Positions 8,946-18,822 of a stretch of 64,000 bases of DNA are shown in pieces (the stretch's first letter is position 1; each line of letters starts with the position of its first letter). The notes below the pieces were generated by a model. That model did no database searches. It had not been told where the DNA came from and saw nothing but the letters and a program-made list of their open reading frames with translations. Position numbers and translations under genes: made by a program. This stretch comes from Halobacillus litoralis (GTDB lineage: Bacteria > Bacillota > Bacilli > Bacillales > Halobacillaceae), in contig NZ_CP026118.1 in assembly GCF_004101865.1 (NCBI RefSeq), positions 3,613,001 to 3,677,000 on the forward strand, read 5' to 3'.

Positions 8946-10661
8946 ATGGCTATTGATAAAAAACAGGTAATAAAATTATTAGAGAAAATTGCTGTCTATT
9001 TAGAATTGAAGGGGGAAAACCCTTTTAAAATATCTGCTTATCGAAAAGCTGCCCAGGCTTTAGAAAGAGATGACCGTTCACTCAGTGAAATTGAGGACTT
9101 CACTAAAATGCAAGGGATCGGTAAAGGGACAGCAGCTGTCATCGATGAATTTTTAGAGAATGAAGAGTCTGATACTTTAAAACAGTTACAAGCAGAGGTT
9201 CCGGCAGGTCTTGTTCCTTTACTTGACCTCCCAGGGCTTGGCGGAAAGAAATTGGCCAAGCTCTATAAGCAATTAGAAGTGACAGATGCCGAATCACTGA
9301 AAGACGCCTTAGAGAGCGGAAAAGTAGAAGAGCTTGAAGGTTTCGGTAAAAAGTCTGCTGAGAAAATGTTGAAAGCATTAGAAGATGCTCATTCCAGACC
9401 TGAGCGTCTGCCCATTGCTCACATGCTGCCATTAGCTGAAAAGATCGAATCGTTCTTGGGAGAGGCTCAAACTTTCGACCGCTATTCAAGAGCCGGAAGT
9501 TTACGACGGATGCGTGAAACGATCAAAGATCTTGATTTTATCATTGCATCAAAAAAACCTGAGGAGACAAGGGACGAATTGCTATCTTATCCAGATATCA
9601 AGGATGTAGTCGCCTCAGGGGAAACGAAAGTGTCGATTGTCGTCAATGAAGGCTATGATATCGGCATTGATTTCCGCATCGTAGCACCTGAAGAATTTGC
9701 TACGACACTGCATCATTTTACAGGTTCAAAAGATCATAATGTTGCCATGAGACAGCTTGCAAAGCAGCAAAATGAAAAAATAAGTGAATATGGAATCGAG
9801 AATGTAGAAAGTGGGAAAGTCAAAACCTTTGATAGCGAAGAAGATTTCTTTAAACACTTCGACCTTCATTTCATTCCTCCAGAGGTGAGAGAAAATTATG
9901 GAGAAGTAGATAGGTTCAAAGAACCTGTCGATTTAGTTAATTTGAAAGATATTCGTGGAGATCTCCATATGCACTCAACGTGGAGTGATGGAGCGCAGTC
10001 CATAAAAGAGATGGCAGAGCGTGCAAAATCGAAGGGGTATGAGTATATCGCCATTACGGACCACTCTAAATTTTTGCGTGTAGCTAATGGATTAAGTGAA
10101 AAGCGTCTTCGCTCACAACGTGAAGAGATACAAAAAGTTAATGAAGCGATGGATGACTTCCATATTTTTGCTGGCATAGAAATGGATATTCTTCCTGATG
10201 GAAGCCTGGACTTTGATGACGATTTCTTAGAAGAAATGGATTTTGTAATCGCATCTATTCATTCAAGTTTCCAACAGTCAGAAGATAAAATAATGGAGCG
10301 ATTGTCAAACGCTTTAGAAAATCCGCATGTGAATATGATCGCGCACCCTACCGGTAGGTTGATCGGACGTAGAGAAGGATATGCCGTTGATTTAGAAGGC
10401 TTGATTCAAGGCGCGAAGCGGACAGGGACGATTCTTGAGCTTAATGCCAATCCGAATCGCTTGGACTTGAACTGGGAATGGTTGATGAAGGCCCAGGAAG
10501 AAGAGGTTGAAATAGCAATTAACACAGATGCCCACAGTTATCCAATGCTTGACCACATGAATATAGGAATAGGTGCAGCCCGCAAAGGGTGGTTGAGGAA
10601 AAGCACGGTAATAAACACATGGACCAAACAACAGTTAATGGAAAAATTCAACATTCATTAA
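8946..10661 (+). CDS. polX: DNA polymerase/3'-5' exonuclease PolX
   Basis: A 571-residue family X polymerase with a PHP exonuclease, used in gap filling and base-excision repair. Helix-hairpin-helix segments occupy roughly residues 1-140 (for example [13 protein letters not shown]). The nucleotidyltransferase core has GSLRR and DLDFII near 180-200 and DFRIV near 238. The PHP domain begins with [12 protein letters not shown] near 340, with ITDHS and later AHPTGR and NTDAH as metal ligands. All catalytic motifs of both activities look intact. ATG 8946 follows AAGGAG. It lies 25 bases before mutS2 and is probably co-transcribed with it. Confidence 0.96.
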   Translation: MAIDKKQVIKLLEKIAVYLELKGENPFKISAYRKAAQALERDDRSLSEIEDFTKMQGIGKGTAAVIDEFLENEESDTLKQLQAEVPAGLVPLLDLPGLGGKKLAKLYKQLEVTDAESLKDALESGKVEELEGFGKKSAEKMLKALEDAHSRPERLPIAHMLPLAEKIESFLGEAQTFDRYSRAGSLRRMRETIKDLDFIIASKKPEETRDELLSYPDIKDVVASGETKVSIVVNEGYDIGIDFRIVAPEEFATTLHHFTGSKDHNVAMRQLAKQQNEKISEYGIENVESGKVKTFDSEEDFFKHFDLHFIPPEVRENYGEVDRFKEPVDLVNLKDIRGDLHMHSTWSDGAQSIKEMAERAKSKGYEYIAITDHSKFLRVANGLSEKRLRSQREEIQKVNEAMDDFHIFAGIEMDILPDGSLDFDDDFLEEMDFVIASIHSSFQQSEDKIMERLSNALENPHVNMIAHPTGRLIGRREGYAVDLEGLIQGAKRTGTILELNANPNRLDLNWEWLMKAQEEEVEIAINTDAHSYPMLDHMNIGIGAARKGWLRKSTVINTWTKQQLMEKFNIH

Positions 10662-10686
10662 CAGCAATAAAAGGAGACGGTTACAC

Positions 10687-13029
10687 ATGAATCAACGCAT
10701 CCTTCATGTATTAGAATTCAAAAAAATCATAGAGCAATTAAATGCACAAACTGCATCGTCTTTAGGGAAAGAAAAGACAGCAGGTCTGAAACCCTCCTCT
10801 GATATAGACCAGGTTCGTAAATGGCAAATGGAAACAGACGAAGCTGCACAAGTGTTACGTTTGAAAGGACATGTTCCACTAGGCGGAATTTTTGATATTA
10901 AGCCGAGTTTGAAACGGACAACCATTGGCGGGGTTCTGAGTGCGATGGAATGCCTGGATATTGCAAGTACCATATATGGCGGCAGGCAGTTGAAAAGGTT
11001 TGTGGAAGATATGGATGAACCTGAAATGCCGATTCTGAGGGAAATGATCACAGGAATCGTACCAATGAAGGATCTCGAAAACGATATTAGAAATTGTATT
11101 GATGAGAATGGTGGAGTGATGGATGGTGCTTCTGAGAGATTGAGGTCAATCCGCTCCAAAATCCGTACCTATGAAAGTCGTGTCAGGGATAAGATGGATG
11201 CTTTTACAAAGTCGAAGGCAAAAATGCTTTCAGATGCCATCGTAACTATTCGTAACGAACGATATGTCCTCCCTGTTAAACAAGAATACAGGGGATCGAT
11301 CGGTGGTATCGTTCATGATCAATCGTCTTCTGGTGCTACACTTTTCATAGAACCGCAGACAGTTGTCGATTTGAACAACCAACTTCAAGAATCCCGAGTA
11401 CAGGAAAAGAACGAAGTGGAAAAGATTTTAAAGGATCTTTCTGAGACCATTGCAGAAAATCATCAAACCTTATATGAAAATGTCGAAGTTTTAGGCCATA
11501 TCGATTTCATGTTTGCAAGAGCGAAACTGAGTAAGCTCATGAGAGCTTCGATGCCAAACATGAACAACGAAGGCCGAATTAAGATGAAACAAGCTCGACA
11601 CCCTTTGATCCCTGCAGATGAAGTGGTCCCGAATGATATCGAGCTCGGCGAAGATTATTCATCGATAGTCATCACAGGTCCTAACACAGGTGGTAAAACA
11701 GTTGCATTGAAATTGGTGGGTTTGTTTACTTTGATGGCCCAATCCGGGCTGCAAGTTCCTGCCTTGGACGGTTGTGAGCTAGCTGTATTCGATGAGGTAT
11801 ACGCTGATATCGGCGATGAGCAATCCATTGAGCAGAGCTTGTCCACCTTTTCTTCCCATATGACAAACATCGTTGATATCTTAAAACAGGTCGACCATAA
11901 CTCACTTGTGCTATTTGATGAATTAGGAGCAGGAACGGATCCTCAAGAGGGTGCCGCGCTAGCTATGTCCATTTTGGATGAAGTAGTGCAAAGGGATGCA
12001 AGAGTTATTGCAACAACTCACTACCCTGAACTGAAAGCCTATGGGTACAATCGCCCAGGAGTCATCAATGCTTCTGTTGAATTTGACATCCAAACTCTCA
12101 GACCGACATACCGTTTGCTTATCGGAGTGCCAGGGCGCAGTAATGCATTTGAAATATCCAGGAGGCTGGGGTTGGATGAAGCTGTTATCAACTCTGCTAA
12201 AAGTCACATTGGTGTCGACTCTCAAAGTGTCGAAAATATGATTGCGTCCTTGGAAGACTCCAAACGGGAAGCTGAACAGGATTATAATGAAGCTGAGCGT
12301 CTCCTTCAGGAAGCTGAAGATCTGAGAAATGAATTGAAGGTCAAGTGGAATCAGTTTGAAGAGCAGCGTGAGAAGCTTTACGAGAAAGCGGAAGCAAAAG
12401 CAGAAAAGGCGATTCGACAAGCAAGAGAAGAAGCGGAAAGCATTGTTGGTGAAATCCGTAACATGAAATCACAGGCACAAATGAAAGAGCATGAGTGGAT
12501 TGAAGCCCGTAAAATGTTTGAAGAAGCTCAGCCGGAATTAGCTAAAAAGAAACAGAAGTCTCCGGCACCTAAGAGAGATACTCAAGAACTGAACACTGGT
12601 GATGAAGTGAAGCTGCTCACATTGAATCAACAAGGAACCATTGTTGATAAGACAGGTAAGAATGAGTATCAGGTACAAGTAGGCGTTATGAAGGTGAAAG
12701 CAAAACGTAAAGAACTTGAGTTCGTAAAAGCAAAACAGCCATATAAAGAGAAGCCGATGGCGACTGTAAAAGGGAAGAGCTTTCATGTGAAAACAGAGCT
12801 CGACCTTCGAGGAGAACGATATGAAGATGCTTTGAACAAATTAGAGAAGTACATTGATGACGCGTTGCTTGCTGGTTATCCTACAGTTTCCATCATCCAC
12901 GGAAAAGGAACAGGAGCACTGAGAACAGCCGTCCAAAATTTCGCTAAGAACCATCGGAATATCTCCAGCCACCGTGCCGGGGGAATGAATGAAGGTGGAA
13001 GTGGAGTTACTGTATTAGAACTCCGTTAA
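10687..13029 (+). CDS. mutS2: MutS2: endonuclease and ribosome-rescue ATPase
   Basis: A 780-residue MutS2 protein. It lacks the mismatch-recognition domain of MutS1 and has a core/lever region (1-300), an ABC-type ATPase with Walker A GPNTGGKT (residues 331-338) and [10 protein letters not shown], a long charged coiled coil (about 520-630), and a C-terminal Smr nuclease domain ([12 protein letters not shown], then [11 protein letters not shown]). Family members suppress recombination and, in B. subtilis, split collided ribosomes. The Smr motif HGKGTG is intact. ATG 10687 follows AAAGGAG. polX precedes it; the DUF350 gene follows after 28 bases. Confidence 0.96.
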   Translation: MNQRILHVLEFKKIIEQLNAQTASSLGKEKTAGLKPSSDIDQVRKWQMETDEAAQVLRLKGHVPLGGIFDIKPSLKRTTIGGVLSAMECLDIASTIYGGRQLKRFVEDMDEPEMPILREMITGIVPMKDLENDIRNCIDENGGVMDGASERLRSIRSKIRTYESRVRDKMDAFTKSKAKMLSDAIVTIRNERYVLPVKQEYRGSIGGIVHDQSSSGATLFIEPQTVVDLNNQLQESRVQEKNEVEKILKDLSETIAENHQTLYENVEVLGHIDFMFARAKLSKLMRASMPNMNNEGRIKMKQARHPLIPADEVVPNDIELGEDYSSIVITGPNTGGKTVALKLVGLFTLMAQSGLQVPALDGCELAVFDEVYADIGDEQSIEQSLSTFSSHMTNIVDILKQVDHNSLVLFDELGAGTDPQEGAALAMSILDEVVQRDARVIATTHYPELKAYGYNRPGVINASVEFDIQTLRPTYRLLIGVPGRSNAFEISRRLGLDEAVINSAKSHIGVDSQSVENMIASLEDSKREAEQDYNEAERLLQEAEDLRNELKVKWNQFEEQREKLYEKAEAKAEKAIRQAREEAESIVGEIRNMKSQAQMKEHEWIEARKMFEEAQPELAKKKQKSPAPKRDTQELNTGDEVKLLTLNQQGTIVDKTGKNEYQVQVGVMKVKAKRKELEFVKAKQPYKEKPMATVKGKSFHVKTELDLRGERYEDALNKLEKYIDDALLAGYPTVSIIHGKGTGALRTAVQNFAKNHRNISSHRAGGMNEGGSGVTVLELR

Positions 13030-13057
13030 AATGGAAAGGTAAGGGGGAGGGCGAATT

Positions 13058-13465
13058 ATGAGTGTTTTTTGGGAATATACGTTAGTCGAAACAGCTGCAC
13101 GCTACAGTGTCGTAGTCCTTTGTCTCATCGTTTTCATGGCAGTTTTCGAAATCGTGACTTCATATAACAATTGGGAAGAAATAAAAAAAGGAAATATTGC
13201 AGTAGCTATGGCTACCGGAGGTAAGATATTCGGAATCGCTAATATTTTTCGTTTTTCGATTGAACATAATGATTCACTCATTCAAACGATGGGGTGGGGG
13301 TTATATGGTTTCGTCCTTCTGTTATTTGGCTATTTCATTTTTGAATTTCTAACCCCTTCTTTTAAAATCGATAAGGAAATAGCGGCTGATAACCGGGCGG
13401 TCGGATTTATATCGTTAATCATATCTGTAGGACTTTCTTATGTGATTGGAGCGAATATCATTTAA
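13058..13465 (+). CDS. DUF350-family membrane protein (YshE-like)
   Basis: A 135-residue membrane protein with four predicted spans: YSVVVLCLIVFMAVFEIV, AVAMATGGKIFGIANIF, LYGFVLLLFGYFIFEFL and AVGFISLIISVGLSYVIG. The pattern matches the DUF350/YjfL family, two repeated pairs of helices whose function is unknown. It follows mutS2 with a strong GGGGGAGGG ribosome-binding site and is in the same order as B. subtilis yshE. The small 25-codon frame behind it precedes a terminator, so both should be on one transcript. Confidence 0.85.
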   Translation: MSVFWEYTLVETAARYSVVVLCLIVFMAVFEIVTSYNNWEEIKKGNIAVAMATGGKIFGIANIFRFSIEHNDSLIQTMGWGLYGFVLLLFGYFIFEFLTPSFKIDKEIAADNRAVGFISLIISVGLSYVIGANII

Positions 13466-13477
13466 GGGGAGAGACAT

Positions 13478-13555
13478 GTGGAAACTTTAGCTAAAATACT
13501 GATGGTGGTAGCCACACTATTCCTGATTGTTGGTGTACTGTTCTTCATCCTATAA
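13478..13555 (+). CDS. Putative 25-residue single-span membrane protein
   Basis: Starting at GTG 13478, a 25-codon frame encodes METLAKIL followed by one hydrophobic helix (VVATLFLIVGVLFFIL) ending directly at the stop codon. AAGGGGA lies about 8 bases upstream, the gene begins 12 bases after the DUF350 gene, and a terminator follows within 5 bases. The composition, ribosome-binding site and operon position support a real small membrane protein, but nothing in it names a function. It resembles only the first helix of DUF2905-type small membrane proteins, so it could also be a truncated relic of one. Confidence 0.5.
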   Translation: METLAKILMVVATLFLIVGVLFFIL

Positions 13556-13559
13556 TTAA

Positions 13560-13588
13560 AAAGTTCTTTCTCCGGAAAGGACTTTTTT
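13560..13588 (+). terminator. Terminator of the polX-mutS2-DUF350 transcript
   Basis: AAGTTCTTTC pairs with GAAAGGACTT around TCCG and is followed by a T run. Confidence 0.85.
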
Positions 13589-13638
13589 CATAACTCCCCC
13601 CCCTATTTATGTAAAATTTTCAAAATTTAAAATAATAT

Positions 13639-13667
13639 TTCAAAAATGATTCTTTAGTCGTTATAAT
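13639..13667 (+). promoter_or_regulatory. SigA-type promoter of lcfA
   Basis: TTCAAA (13639-13644), a 17-base spacer and TATAAT (13662-13667). No good FadR operator is visible here, in contrast to the fadR promoter. Confidence 0.6.
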
Positions 13668-13702
13668 AGAATAGAAGACAACTAAAAGGGAGGCATGCAT
13701 GT

Positions 13703-15406
13703 ATGACAACCTTTCAACGTCCATGGCATAAGCATTACCCACCAGAAGTCCCAGTCAGCCTGGAATACGATAATCGTCCATTGCACGATTATTTGAAAGC
13801 GAGTGCAGAAGTTTACGGTAAAAAGAAAGCGCTTTATTTTATGGGGAAAGAGCTTACCTATGAGGAATTGTACGACCAGGCACAGTCCCTCGCCAGTTAT
13901 CTGCAGAGTTTAGGCTTAGAAAAAGGTGACCGTGTTTCGATTATGCTTCCCAACTGTCCACAGTCCGTCATCGCTTATTATGGAGTGCTGATGGCTGGTG
14001 GAATCGTCGTTCAGACAAACCCATTGTATATGGAAAGGGAATTGGAGTATCAATTGAATGATTCGGGTACCAAGATGATCATTTGTTTGGATGTCCTTTA
14101 TCCGAAGGCGGCGAATGTGAAACCAGACACGTCCCTAGAACACATCATTGTGACAGGTATTAAAGATTACCTGCCGTTTCCTAAAAACAAAATTTACCCG
14201 TTTATTCAAAAAAGGCAATATCAAGTGCTTGTTAAACCAGAACAATCTACAGATACACATTTATGGACACACATGTTGAAAACAAGCAGTGGAGATGTAA
14301 AGCCTGTTGAAATCGATCCTCTGGAAGACTTGGCTCTTCTACAATACACTGGAGGTACCACCGGTTTTCCGAAGGGTGTAATGCTTACACACTACAATTT
14401 AGTCGTAAATACCCAAATGTCTAAGAAATGGTTGTACAAATGTAAAGATGGTGAAGAAACTGTTTTAGCCATCCTTCCCTTTTTCCATGTATATGGTATG
14501 ACATCTGTTATGAATTTGTCGGTCATGATGGGGAATCGAATGGTGCTTATGCCGAAATTCGAACCTGAAGACGTTTTGAAAGTGATTGAAAAACAACGTC
14601 CCACTTTGTTCCCAGGAGCCCCGACCATTTATATTGCCCTGTTGAATCATCCAGACTTAAAGAAATATGATTTATCTTCTATAGAAGCGTGCATCAGTGG
14701 TTCAGCGCCATTACCAGTCGAAGTACAAGAACGATTTGAAGAAGTGACCGGCGGAAAACTTGTAGAAGGATATGGGCTTACAGAAACTTCCCCTGTTACC
14801 CATTCCAATTTTGTATGGGGGCAAAGAGTCAGTGGCAGCATAGGAGTTCCATGGCCTGACACAGATGCAAAGATTTTCAAAATGGAAACGGATGAAGAAT
14901 CCGATCACGGTGAAATCGGCGAAATCGTTGTTAAAGGTCCTCAAGTAATGAGGGGTTATTGGAACAAGCCTGAGGAAACAGCCCAGGTATTAAGTGAGGA
15001 CGGCTGGTTCAGGACTGGAGATATGGGTTATATGAATGAAGATGGTTATTTCTATATAGTTGACCGTAAAAAGGATATGATCATTGCTGGTGGCTATAAC
15101 ATTTATCCACGAGAGGTTGAGGAAGTCCTTTATGAGCATTCGGAAATACAGGAAGCGGTCATTGTCGGTGTACCTGATCCATATCGTGGCGAGACAGTAA
15201 AAGCTTTCATCGTCAAAAAGCAAGGCAGTGATATTACAGAAGATGAGTTGAATGAATATTGCCGGAAGAATATGGCAGCCTTCAAAGTCCCTCGTCTTTA
15301 CGAATTCCGTAATGAGTTACCTAAAACTGCTGTTGGTAAAATTCTTCGCCGCACATTAATTGAGGAAGAAAAACAGAAGTATGAGGAGTCTGAGAGTGTT
15401 CAGTAG
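13703..15406 (+). CDS. lcfA: Long-chain fatty acid--CoA ligase
   Basis: A 567-residue adenylate-forming enzyme that activates long-chain fatty acids to acyl-CoA for beta-oxidation. Signatures: P-loop-like YTGGTTGFPKGVMLTHYN near residue 215, YGLTETSP near 355, DRKKDMIIAGGYNIYP near 455 and the C-terminal catalytic lysine in AVGKILRR. Length is normal. ATG 13703 follows GGGAGG. It heads the lcfA-fadR-fadB-etfB-etfA group, the same order as in B. subtilis. No terminator separates it from fadR, so readthrough into the downstream genes is likely in addition to their own promoter. Confidence 0.96.
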   Translation: MTTFQRPWHKHYPPEVPVSLEYDNRPLHDYLKASAEVYGKKKALYFMGKELTYEELYDQAQSLASYLQSLGLEKGDRVSIMLPNCPQSVIAYYGVLMAGGIVVQTNPLYMERELEYQLNDSGTKMIICLDVLYPKAANVKPDTSLEHIIVTGIKDYLPFPKNKIYPFIQKRQYQVLVKPEQSTDTHLWTHMLKTSSGDVKPVEIDPLEDLALLQYTGGTTGFPKGVMLTHYNLVVNTQMSKKWLYKCKDGEETVLAILPFFHVYGMTSVMNLSVMMGNRMVLMPKFEPEDVLKVIEKQRPTLFPGAPTIYIALLNHPDLKKYDLSSIEACISGSAPLPVEVQERFEEVTGGKLVEGYGLTETSPVTHSNFVWGQRVSGSIGVPWPDTDAKIFKMETDEESDHGEIGEIVVKGPQVMRGYWNKPEETAQVLSEDGWFRTGDMGYMNEDGYFYIVDRKKDMIIAGGYNIYPREVEEVLYEHSEIQEAVIVGVPDPYRGETVKAFIVKKQGSDITEDELNEYCRKNMAAFKVPRLYEFRNELPKTAVGKILRRTLIEEEKQKYEESESVQ

Positions 15407-15424
15407 TGTCTCTAAAAAGAAAAG

Positions 15425-15453
15425 TTGACAGAATATTTCCTTGATTGTAGAAT
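15425..15453 (+). promoter_or_regulatory. SigA promoter of the fadR-fadB-etfBA operon
   Basis: A consensus TTGACA (15425-15430), a 17-base spacer and TAGAAT (15448-15453). The FadR operator begins 7 bases downstream, at about the start point of transcription. Confidence 0.85.
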
Positions 15454-15459
15454 AATAGG

Positions 15460-15477
15460 TGAATGATGATTCATTCA
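15460..15477 (+). promoter_or_regulatory. FadR operator
   Basis: TGAATGATGATTCATTCA has two perfect 7-base arms (TGAATGA/TCATTCA), which match the Bacillus FadR binding-site arms. It covers roughly +1 to +18 of the fadR promoter, a position that would block RNA polymerase. Long-chain acyl-CoA releases FadR in the known system, so the operon should be autoregulated and induced by fatty acids. Confidence 0.88.
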
Positions 15478-15506
15478 TTTTTGGTATGGATAGGCGGAGA
15501 TAGACA

Positions 15507-16097
15507 GTGAAAAAAAACAAACCTAAGTTCAAACAAATTATCGATGCAGCAGTCGAAGTCATTGCTGAAAATGGATACCACTCCTCGCAAGTATCAAAGA
15601 TCGCAAAAAAAGCGGGAGTGGCTGATGGAACCATTTATCTTTATTTTAAAAACAAGGAAGATATCCTCGTATCTCTGTTCCAAGAAAAGATGGGGCAGTT
15701 CATAGAAAAAATCGAGCAGGAAACAACCTCAAAGCAGTCAGCTGAACAAAAACTGTTCACTCTGATCCACACTCATTTTGAACAGCTGTCTGCCGATCAT
15801 CATCTTGCGATTGTGACACAGTTGGAATTGCGTCAATCAAACAAAGAATTGAGACAAAAAATCAATCTTGTATTGAAACGCTACCTTAAAGTCATTGATC
15901 AAATCGTTGAAGAGGGTGTAGAGGAAAAGCTGTTCCGCACTGGCCTTGATCGCCGTCTTGTACGTCAAATGATTTTTGGCACTATGGATGAGACGGTGAC
16001 CAATTGGGTCATGAAAGACCAGCGATATAACATAGTAGACCAGGCGAAAGAAGTCCATAGCTTGATTATTCATGGATTAGCCCATAACGGTCAGTGA
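15507..16097 (+). CDS. fadR: TetR-family fatty acid degradation repressor FadR
   Basis: A 196-residue TetR-type repressor. The N-terminal helix-turn-helix (FKQIIDAAVEVIAENGYHSS, then VSKIAKKAGVADGTIYLYFK, about residues 8-48) is typical of FadR/YsiA, and the remaining residues form the helical acyl-CoA-sensing domain. It starts at GTG 15507 behind GGCGGAGA. Its own promoter carries the FadR operator, which strongly supports the identification. fadB follows after 15 bases. Confidence 0.94.
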   Translation: MKKNKPKFKQIIDAAVEVIAENGYHSSQVSKIAKKAGVADGTIYLYFKNKEDILVSLFQEKMGQFIEKIEQETTSKQSAEQKLFTLIHTHFEQLSADHHLAIVTQLELRQSNKELRQKINLVLKRYLKVIDQIVEEGVEEKLFRTGLDRRLVRQMIFGTMDETVTNWVMKDQRYNIVDQAKEVHSLIIHGLAHNGQ

Positions 16098-16112
16098 AAA
16101 GGAGATGTCATT

Positions 16113-16886
16113 TTGTCTACTTTAACATTGCAAGTCAAGGAAAACGTAGCGGAGATAACCATCCAGAGTCCACCTGCCAATGCATTATCAAGTACGATTT
16201 TGCAAGATCTTTCAAAAGAGCTGGATAAAATCGAGAAGGATTGTTCTGTAAAAGCGATATTGTTGAAGGGTGAGGGCAAATTCTTCTCGGCGGGAGCAGA
16301 TATTAAAGAATTTACTTCCCTGCAGGGAGCTTCTGATTATACAGAATTGTCAGGAAAAGGCCAGGAACTATTCAACAGGATTGAACACTTCCCCATACCA
16401 GTTATTGCTGCGATTCATGGGGCAGCCTTAGGTGGCGGGTTAGAGTTAGCTATGTCCTGCCATATACGTTATGTAGCTGATGATGCAAAATTGGGCTTGC
16501 CGGAATTGAACCTCGGAATTATTCCGGGATTCGCTGGAACCCAGCGTCTTCCAAGGCATGTAGGGACAGCTAAGGCTTACGAAATGATTTTATCAGGAAT
16601 CCCGATAACAGGACGAGAAGCCGTGCAAATAGGGTTGGCGAACCAAAGCTTTACGAACGAAGAGCTTTTTGTTGCAGCAGAAAAACTTGCGAAAGCCATT
16701 GCCAGTAAAAGTGGCCCCACAATAAATCATGTGATGAACTTGATTCCATTTGCTCACACTTCGCAATTTGAAACAGGTGTAAGCGCAGAGGCAAAGGCAT
16801 TTGGTGAAGTCTTCGGCAATGAAGATGCCAAGGAAGGCATACAGGCATTTATTGAGAAAAGAAGTCCAGAGTTTAAAGATCAATAG
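16113..16886 (+). CDS. fadB: Enoyl-CoA hydratase
   Basis: A 257-residue crotonase-fold enzyme that hydrates trans-2-enoyl-CoA in beta-oxidation. The oxyanion-hole segments FSAGADIKEF (near residue 60) and AALGGGLELAMSC (near 105) are present. The two catalytic glutamates are in GGLELAM and LPELNLGIIPGFAGTQRL. It starts at TTG 16113 with AAAGGAGA 8 bases upstream. It lies between fadR and etfB in an operon matching B. subtilis fadR-fadB-etfB-etfA, so it should be repressed by FadR. Confidence 0.95.
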   Translation: MSTLTLQVKENVAEITIQSPPANALSSTILQDLSKELDKIEKDCSVKAILLKGEGKFFSAGADIKEFTSLQGASDYTELSGKGQELFNRIEHFPIPVIAAIHGAALGGGLELAMSCHIRYVADDAKLGLPELNLGIIPGFAGTQRLPRHVGTAKAYEMILSGIPITGREAVQIGLANQSFTNEELFVAAEKLAKAIASKSGPTINHVMNLIPFAHTSQFETGVSAEAKAFGEVFGNEDAKEGIQAFIEKRSPEFKDQ

Positions 16887-16903
16887 TCCAGGAGGTAATA
16901 TAC

Positions 16904-17677
16904 ATGAATATTTACGTCTTACTGAAAAGAACCTTTGACACAGAAGAGAAAATTTCCGTCAACAACGGGGTCATTGAAGATGATGGTGCTGAATTCATCA
17001 TTAACCCATACGATGAATATGCAGTTGAAGAAGCTATCAATATCCGCGAGGAGCATGGCGGAGAAGTTACAGTCGTGACCATTGGGGAAGAGGAAGCTGA
17101 GAAACAACTTCGAACCGCTTTAGCAATGGGGGCTGACAAGGCTGTCCTGATCAATACCGAAGACGATCTTGAGGAAGGAGACCAGTTCACTACAGTGAAA
17201 ATTCTGGAATCATTCTTCAAGGATCGTGAAGTGGATATCATCTTAGGAGGAAACGTAGCAATTGATGAAGCTAGTGGCCAAGTAGGTCCTCGCTTAGCAG
17301 AACGTTTAGATATCCCTTGTGTAACGACGATTACAAGTATTGACATTGATGGATCGACCGTCAATATTGAAAGGGATGTTGAAGGGGATGTAGAGAAAGT
17401 AGAAACAAGTCTTCCATTGCTCGTTACGTGCCAGCAAGGGTTGAACGAGCCTAGATATCCATCTTTACCAGGAATCATGAAAGCTAAGAAAAAGCCTTTG
17501 GATGAATTGGAAATAGACGATCTCGATCTAGATGAAGATGAGGTTGAACCTAAGACGAAGACTACTGAGATTTTCCTTCCACCGGAAAAACAAGCTGGTA
17601 AAGTGCTAGAAGGCGAAGTAGATGATCAAGTGAAAGAACTCGTTTCGTTACTGAAAACAGAAGCTAAAGTACTGTAA
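16904..17677 (+). CDS. etfB: Electron transfer flavoprotein beta subunit
   Basis: A 257-residue EtfB, which with EtfA carries electrons from acyl-CoA dehydrogenases to the membrane quinone pool. Recognisable segments are MNIYVLLKRTFDTEEKISV at the N-terminus, AMGADKAVLI near 75 and CQQGLNEPRYPSLPGIMKAK near 175, the last being the EtfB signature. The C-terminal region is very acidic (DLDLDEDEVEP). ATG 16904 has CAGGAGG upstream. It is 26 bases before etfA and is co-transcribed from the FadR-controlled promoter. Confidence 0.97.
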   Translation: MNIYVLLKRTFDTEEKISVNNGVIEDDGAEFIINPYDEYAVEEAINIREEHGGEVTVVTIGEEEAEKQLRTALAMGADKAVLINTEDDLEEGDQFTTVKILESFFKDREVDIILGGNVAIDEASGQVGPRLAERLDIPCVTTITSIDIDGSTVNIERDVEGDVEKVETSLPLLVTCQQGLNEPRYPSLPGIMKAKKKPLDELEIDDLDLDEDEVEPKTKTTEIFLPPEKQAGKVLEGEVDDQVKELVSLLKTEAKVL

Positions 17678-17703
17678 ATAGAGGAAGGGAAAGGAGAATC
17701 GTT

Positions 17704-18684
17704 ATGAGTAAAAAAGTATTAGTGATCGGAGAAGCTAAAGAAGGTTCATTACGTAATGTAACGTTTGAAGCTATTGCTGCAGCAAATATCGTGAGTGACG
17801 GAGGCGAAGTCGTCGGAGTCTTATGTGGTGATGGCGATTTGGACGAAATGGGTCAAGAAATGGTTTATCATGGGGCGGCACGTGTAATTACAATTTCAAA
17901 CCCGGAATTGAAAACGTATACATCTGATGGTTATGGTCAAGCGGTTTATCAAGTGATTGAAGATGAGTCCCCAGAAGGAATCATTATGGGTCACACGGCT
18001 ATCGGCAAAGATCTGACACCCAAATTAGCAAGTAAACTTGAATCCGGTTTAATATCGGACTCTACTGAAGTTGTTGCTGAAAGTGGCAATATCGTTTTCA
18101 CGCGTCCGATATACTCAGGTAAAGCTTTTGAGAAAAAAGAAATAACAGATGGACTTATTTTCGCTACTATCCGTCCGAACAATATTCCTGCAATGGAGCG
18201 TAACGATTCATTGAGTGGAGAAGTCACTGAAAAAGATGTGGAGATCACGAATATCCGCACAGTGATCAAGGACATTCTTCGTAAGTCTTCGGATGGTATC
18301 GACTTATCCGAGGCGAAAGTAATCATTGCCGGTGGCCGCGGTGTGAAAAGTGAAGAAGGATTTGAGCCTTTGGAAAAACTGGCAGAAGTCCTAGGTGGAA
18401 CCGTAGGAGCTTCGCGGGGAGCCTGTGACGCTGGGTATTGTGATTATTCCTTGCAAATTGGGCAGACAGGGAAAGTCGTCACCCCTGATTTGTATATCGC
18501 ATGCGGAATTTCAGGAGCAATTCAACACTTAGCGGGAATGTCTAACTCCAAAGTAATCGTTGCGATCAATAAAGATCCAGAAGCAAACATATTCAATGTA
18601 GCTGACTATGGGATTGTAGGAGATTTGTTTGATGTCGTACCTAAATTGATCGAAGAAGTGAAAGAAATGAAAGTCAACGCATAA
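17704..18684 (+). CDS. etfA: Electron transfer flavoprotein alpha subunit
   Basis: A 326-residue EtfA that binds the catalytic FAD. The C-terminal FAD-binding domain contains AGGRGVKSEEGF (about 204-215), GASRGACDAGY, QIGQTGKVVTPDLYIACGISGAIQH in sequence, and NKDPEANIF, all EtfA signatures. ATG 17704 follows AAAGGAG. It is the last gene of the fadR-fadB-etfBA operon and is closed by a 34-bp perfect palindromic terminator. Confidence 0.97.
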   Translation: MSKKVLVIGEAKEGSLRNVTFEAIAAANIVSDGGEVVGVLCGDGDLDEMGQEMVYHGAARVITISNPELKTYTSDGYGQAVYQVIEDESPEGIIMGHTAIGKDLTPKLASKLESGLISDSTEVVAESGNIVFTRPIYSGKAFEKKEITDGLIFATIRPNNIPAMERNDSLSGEVTEKDVEITNIRTVIKDILRKSSDGIDLSEAKVIIAGGRGVKSEEGFEPLEKLAEVLGGTVGASRGACDAGYCDYSLQIGQTGKVVTPDLYIACGISGAIQHLAGMSNSKVIVAINKDPEANIFNVADYGIVGDLFDVVPKLIEEVKEMKVNA

Positions 18685-18693
18685 TTTTTACCT

Positions 18694-18727
18694 TAAAGCC
18701 GAAGCCAAATATTTGGCTTCGGCTTTA
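18694..18727. terminator. Bidirectional-type terminator after etfA
   Basis: A perfect 34-base inverted repeat whose arms begin TAAAGCCGAAGCC and end GGCTTCGGCTTTA. The downstream T run is weak, but the stem is very stable. Confidence 0.8.
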
Positions 18728-18759
18728 TTCCGTGTTTAAATAAGGTATAAACAAATTGT

Positions 18760-18788
18760 TAGTCACTAAAAATAGATAGTGATATACT
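18760..18788 (+). promoter_or_regulatory. trxA promoter with an overlapping inverted repeat
   Basis: TAGTCA (18760-18765), 17 bases and TATACT (18783-18788). AGTCACTA (18761-18768) and TAGTGATA (18777-18784) form an imperfect inverted repeat across the spacer, which may be an operator for an unidentified regulator. Confidence 0.5.
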
Positions 18789-18822
18789 CTAAACAGACTA
18801 TTGGTCGAGGAGGAATTATAGT

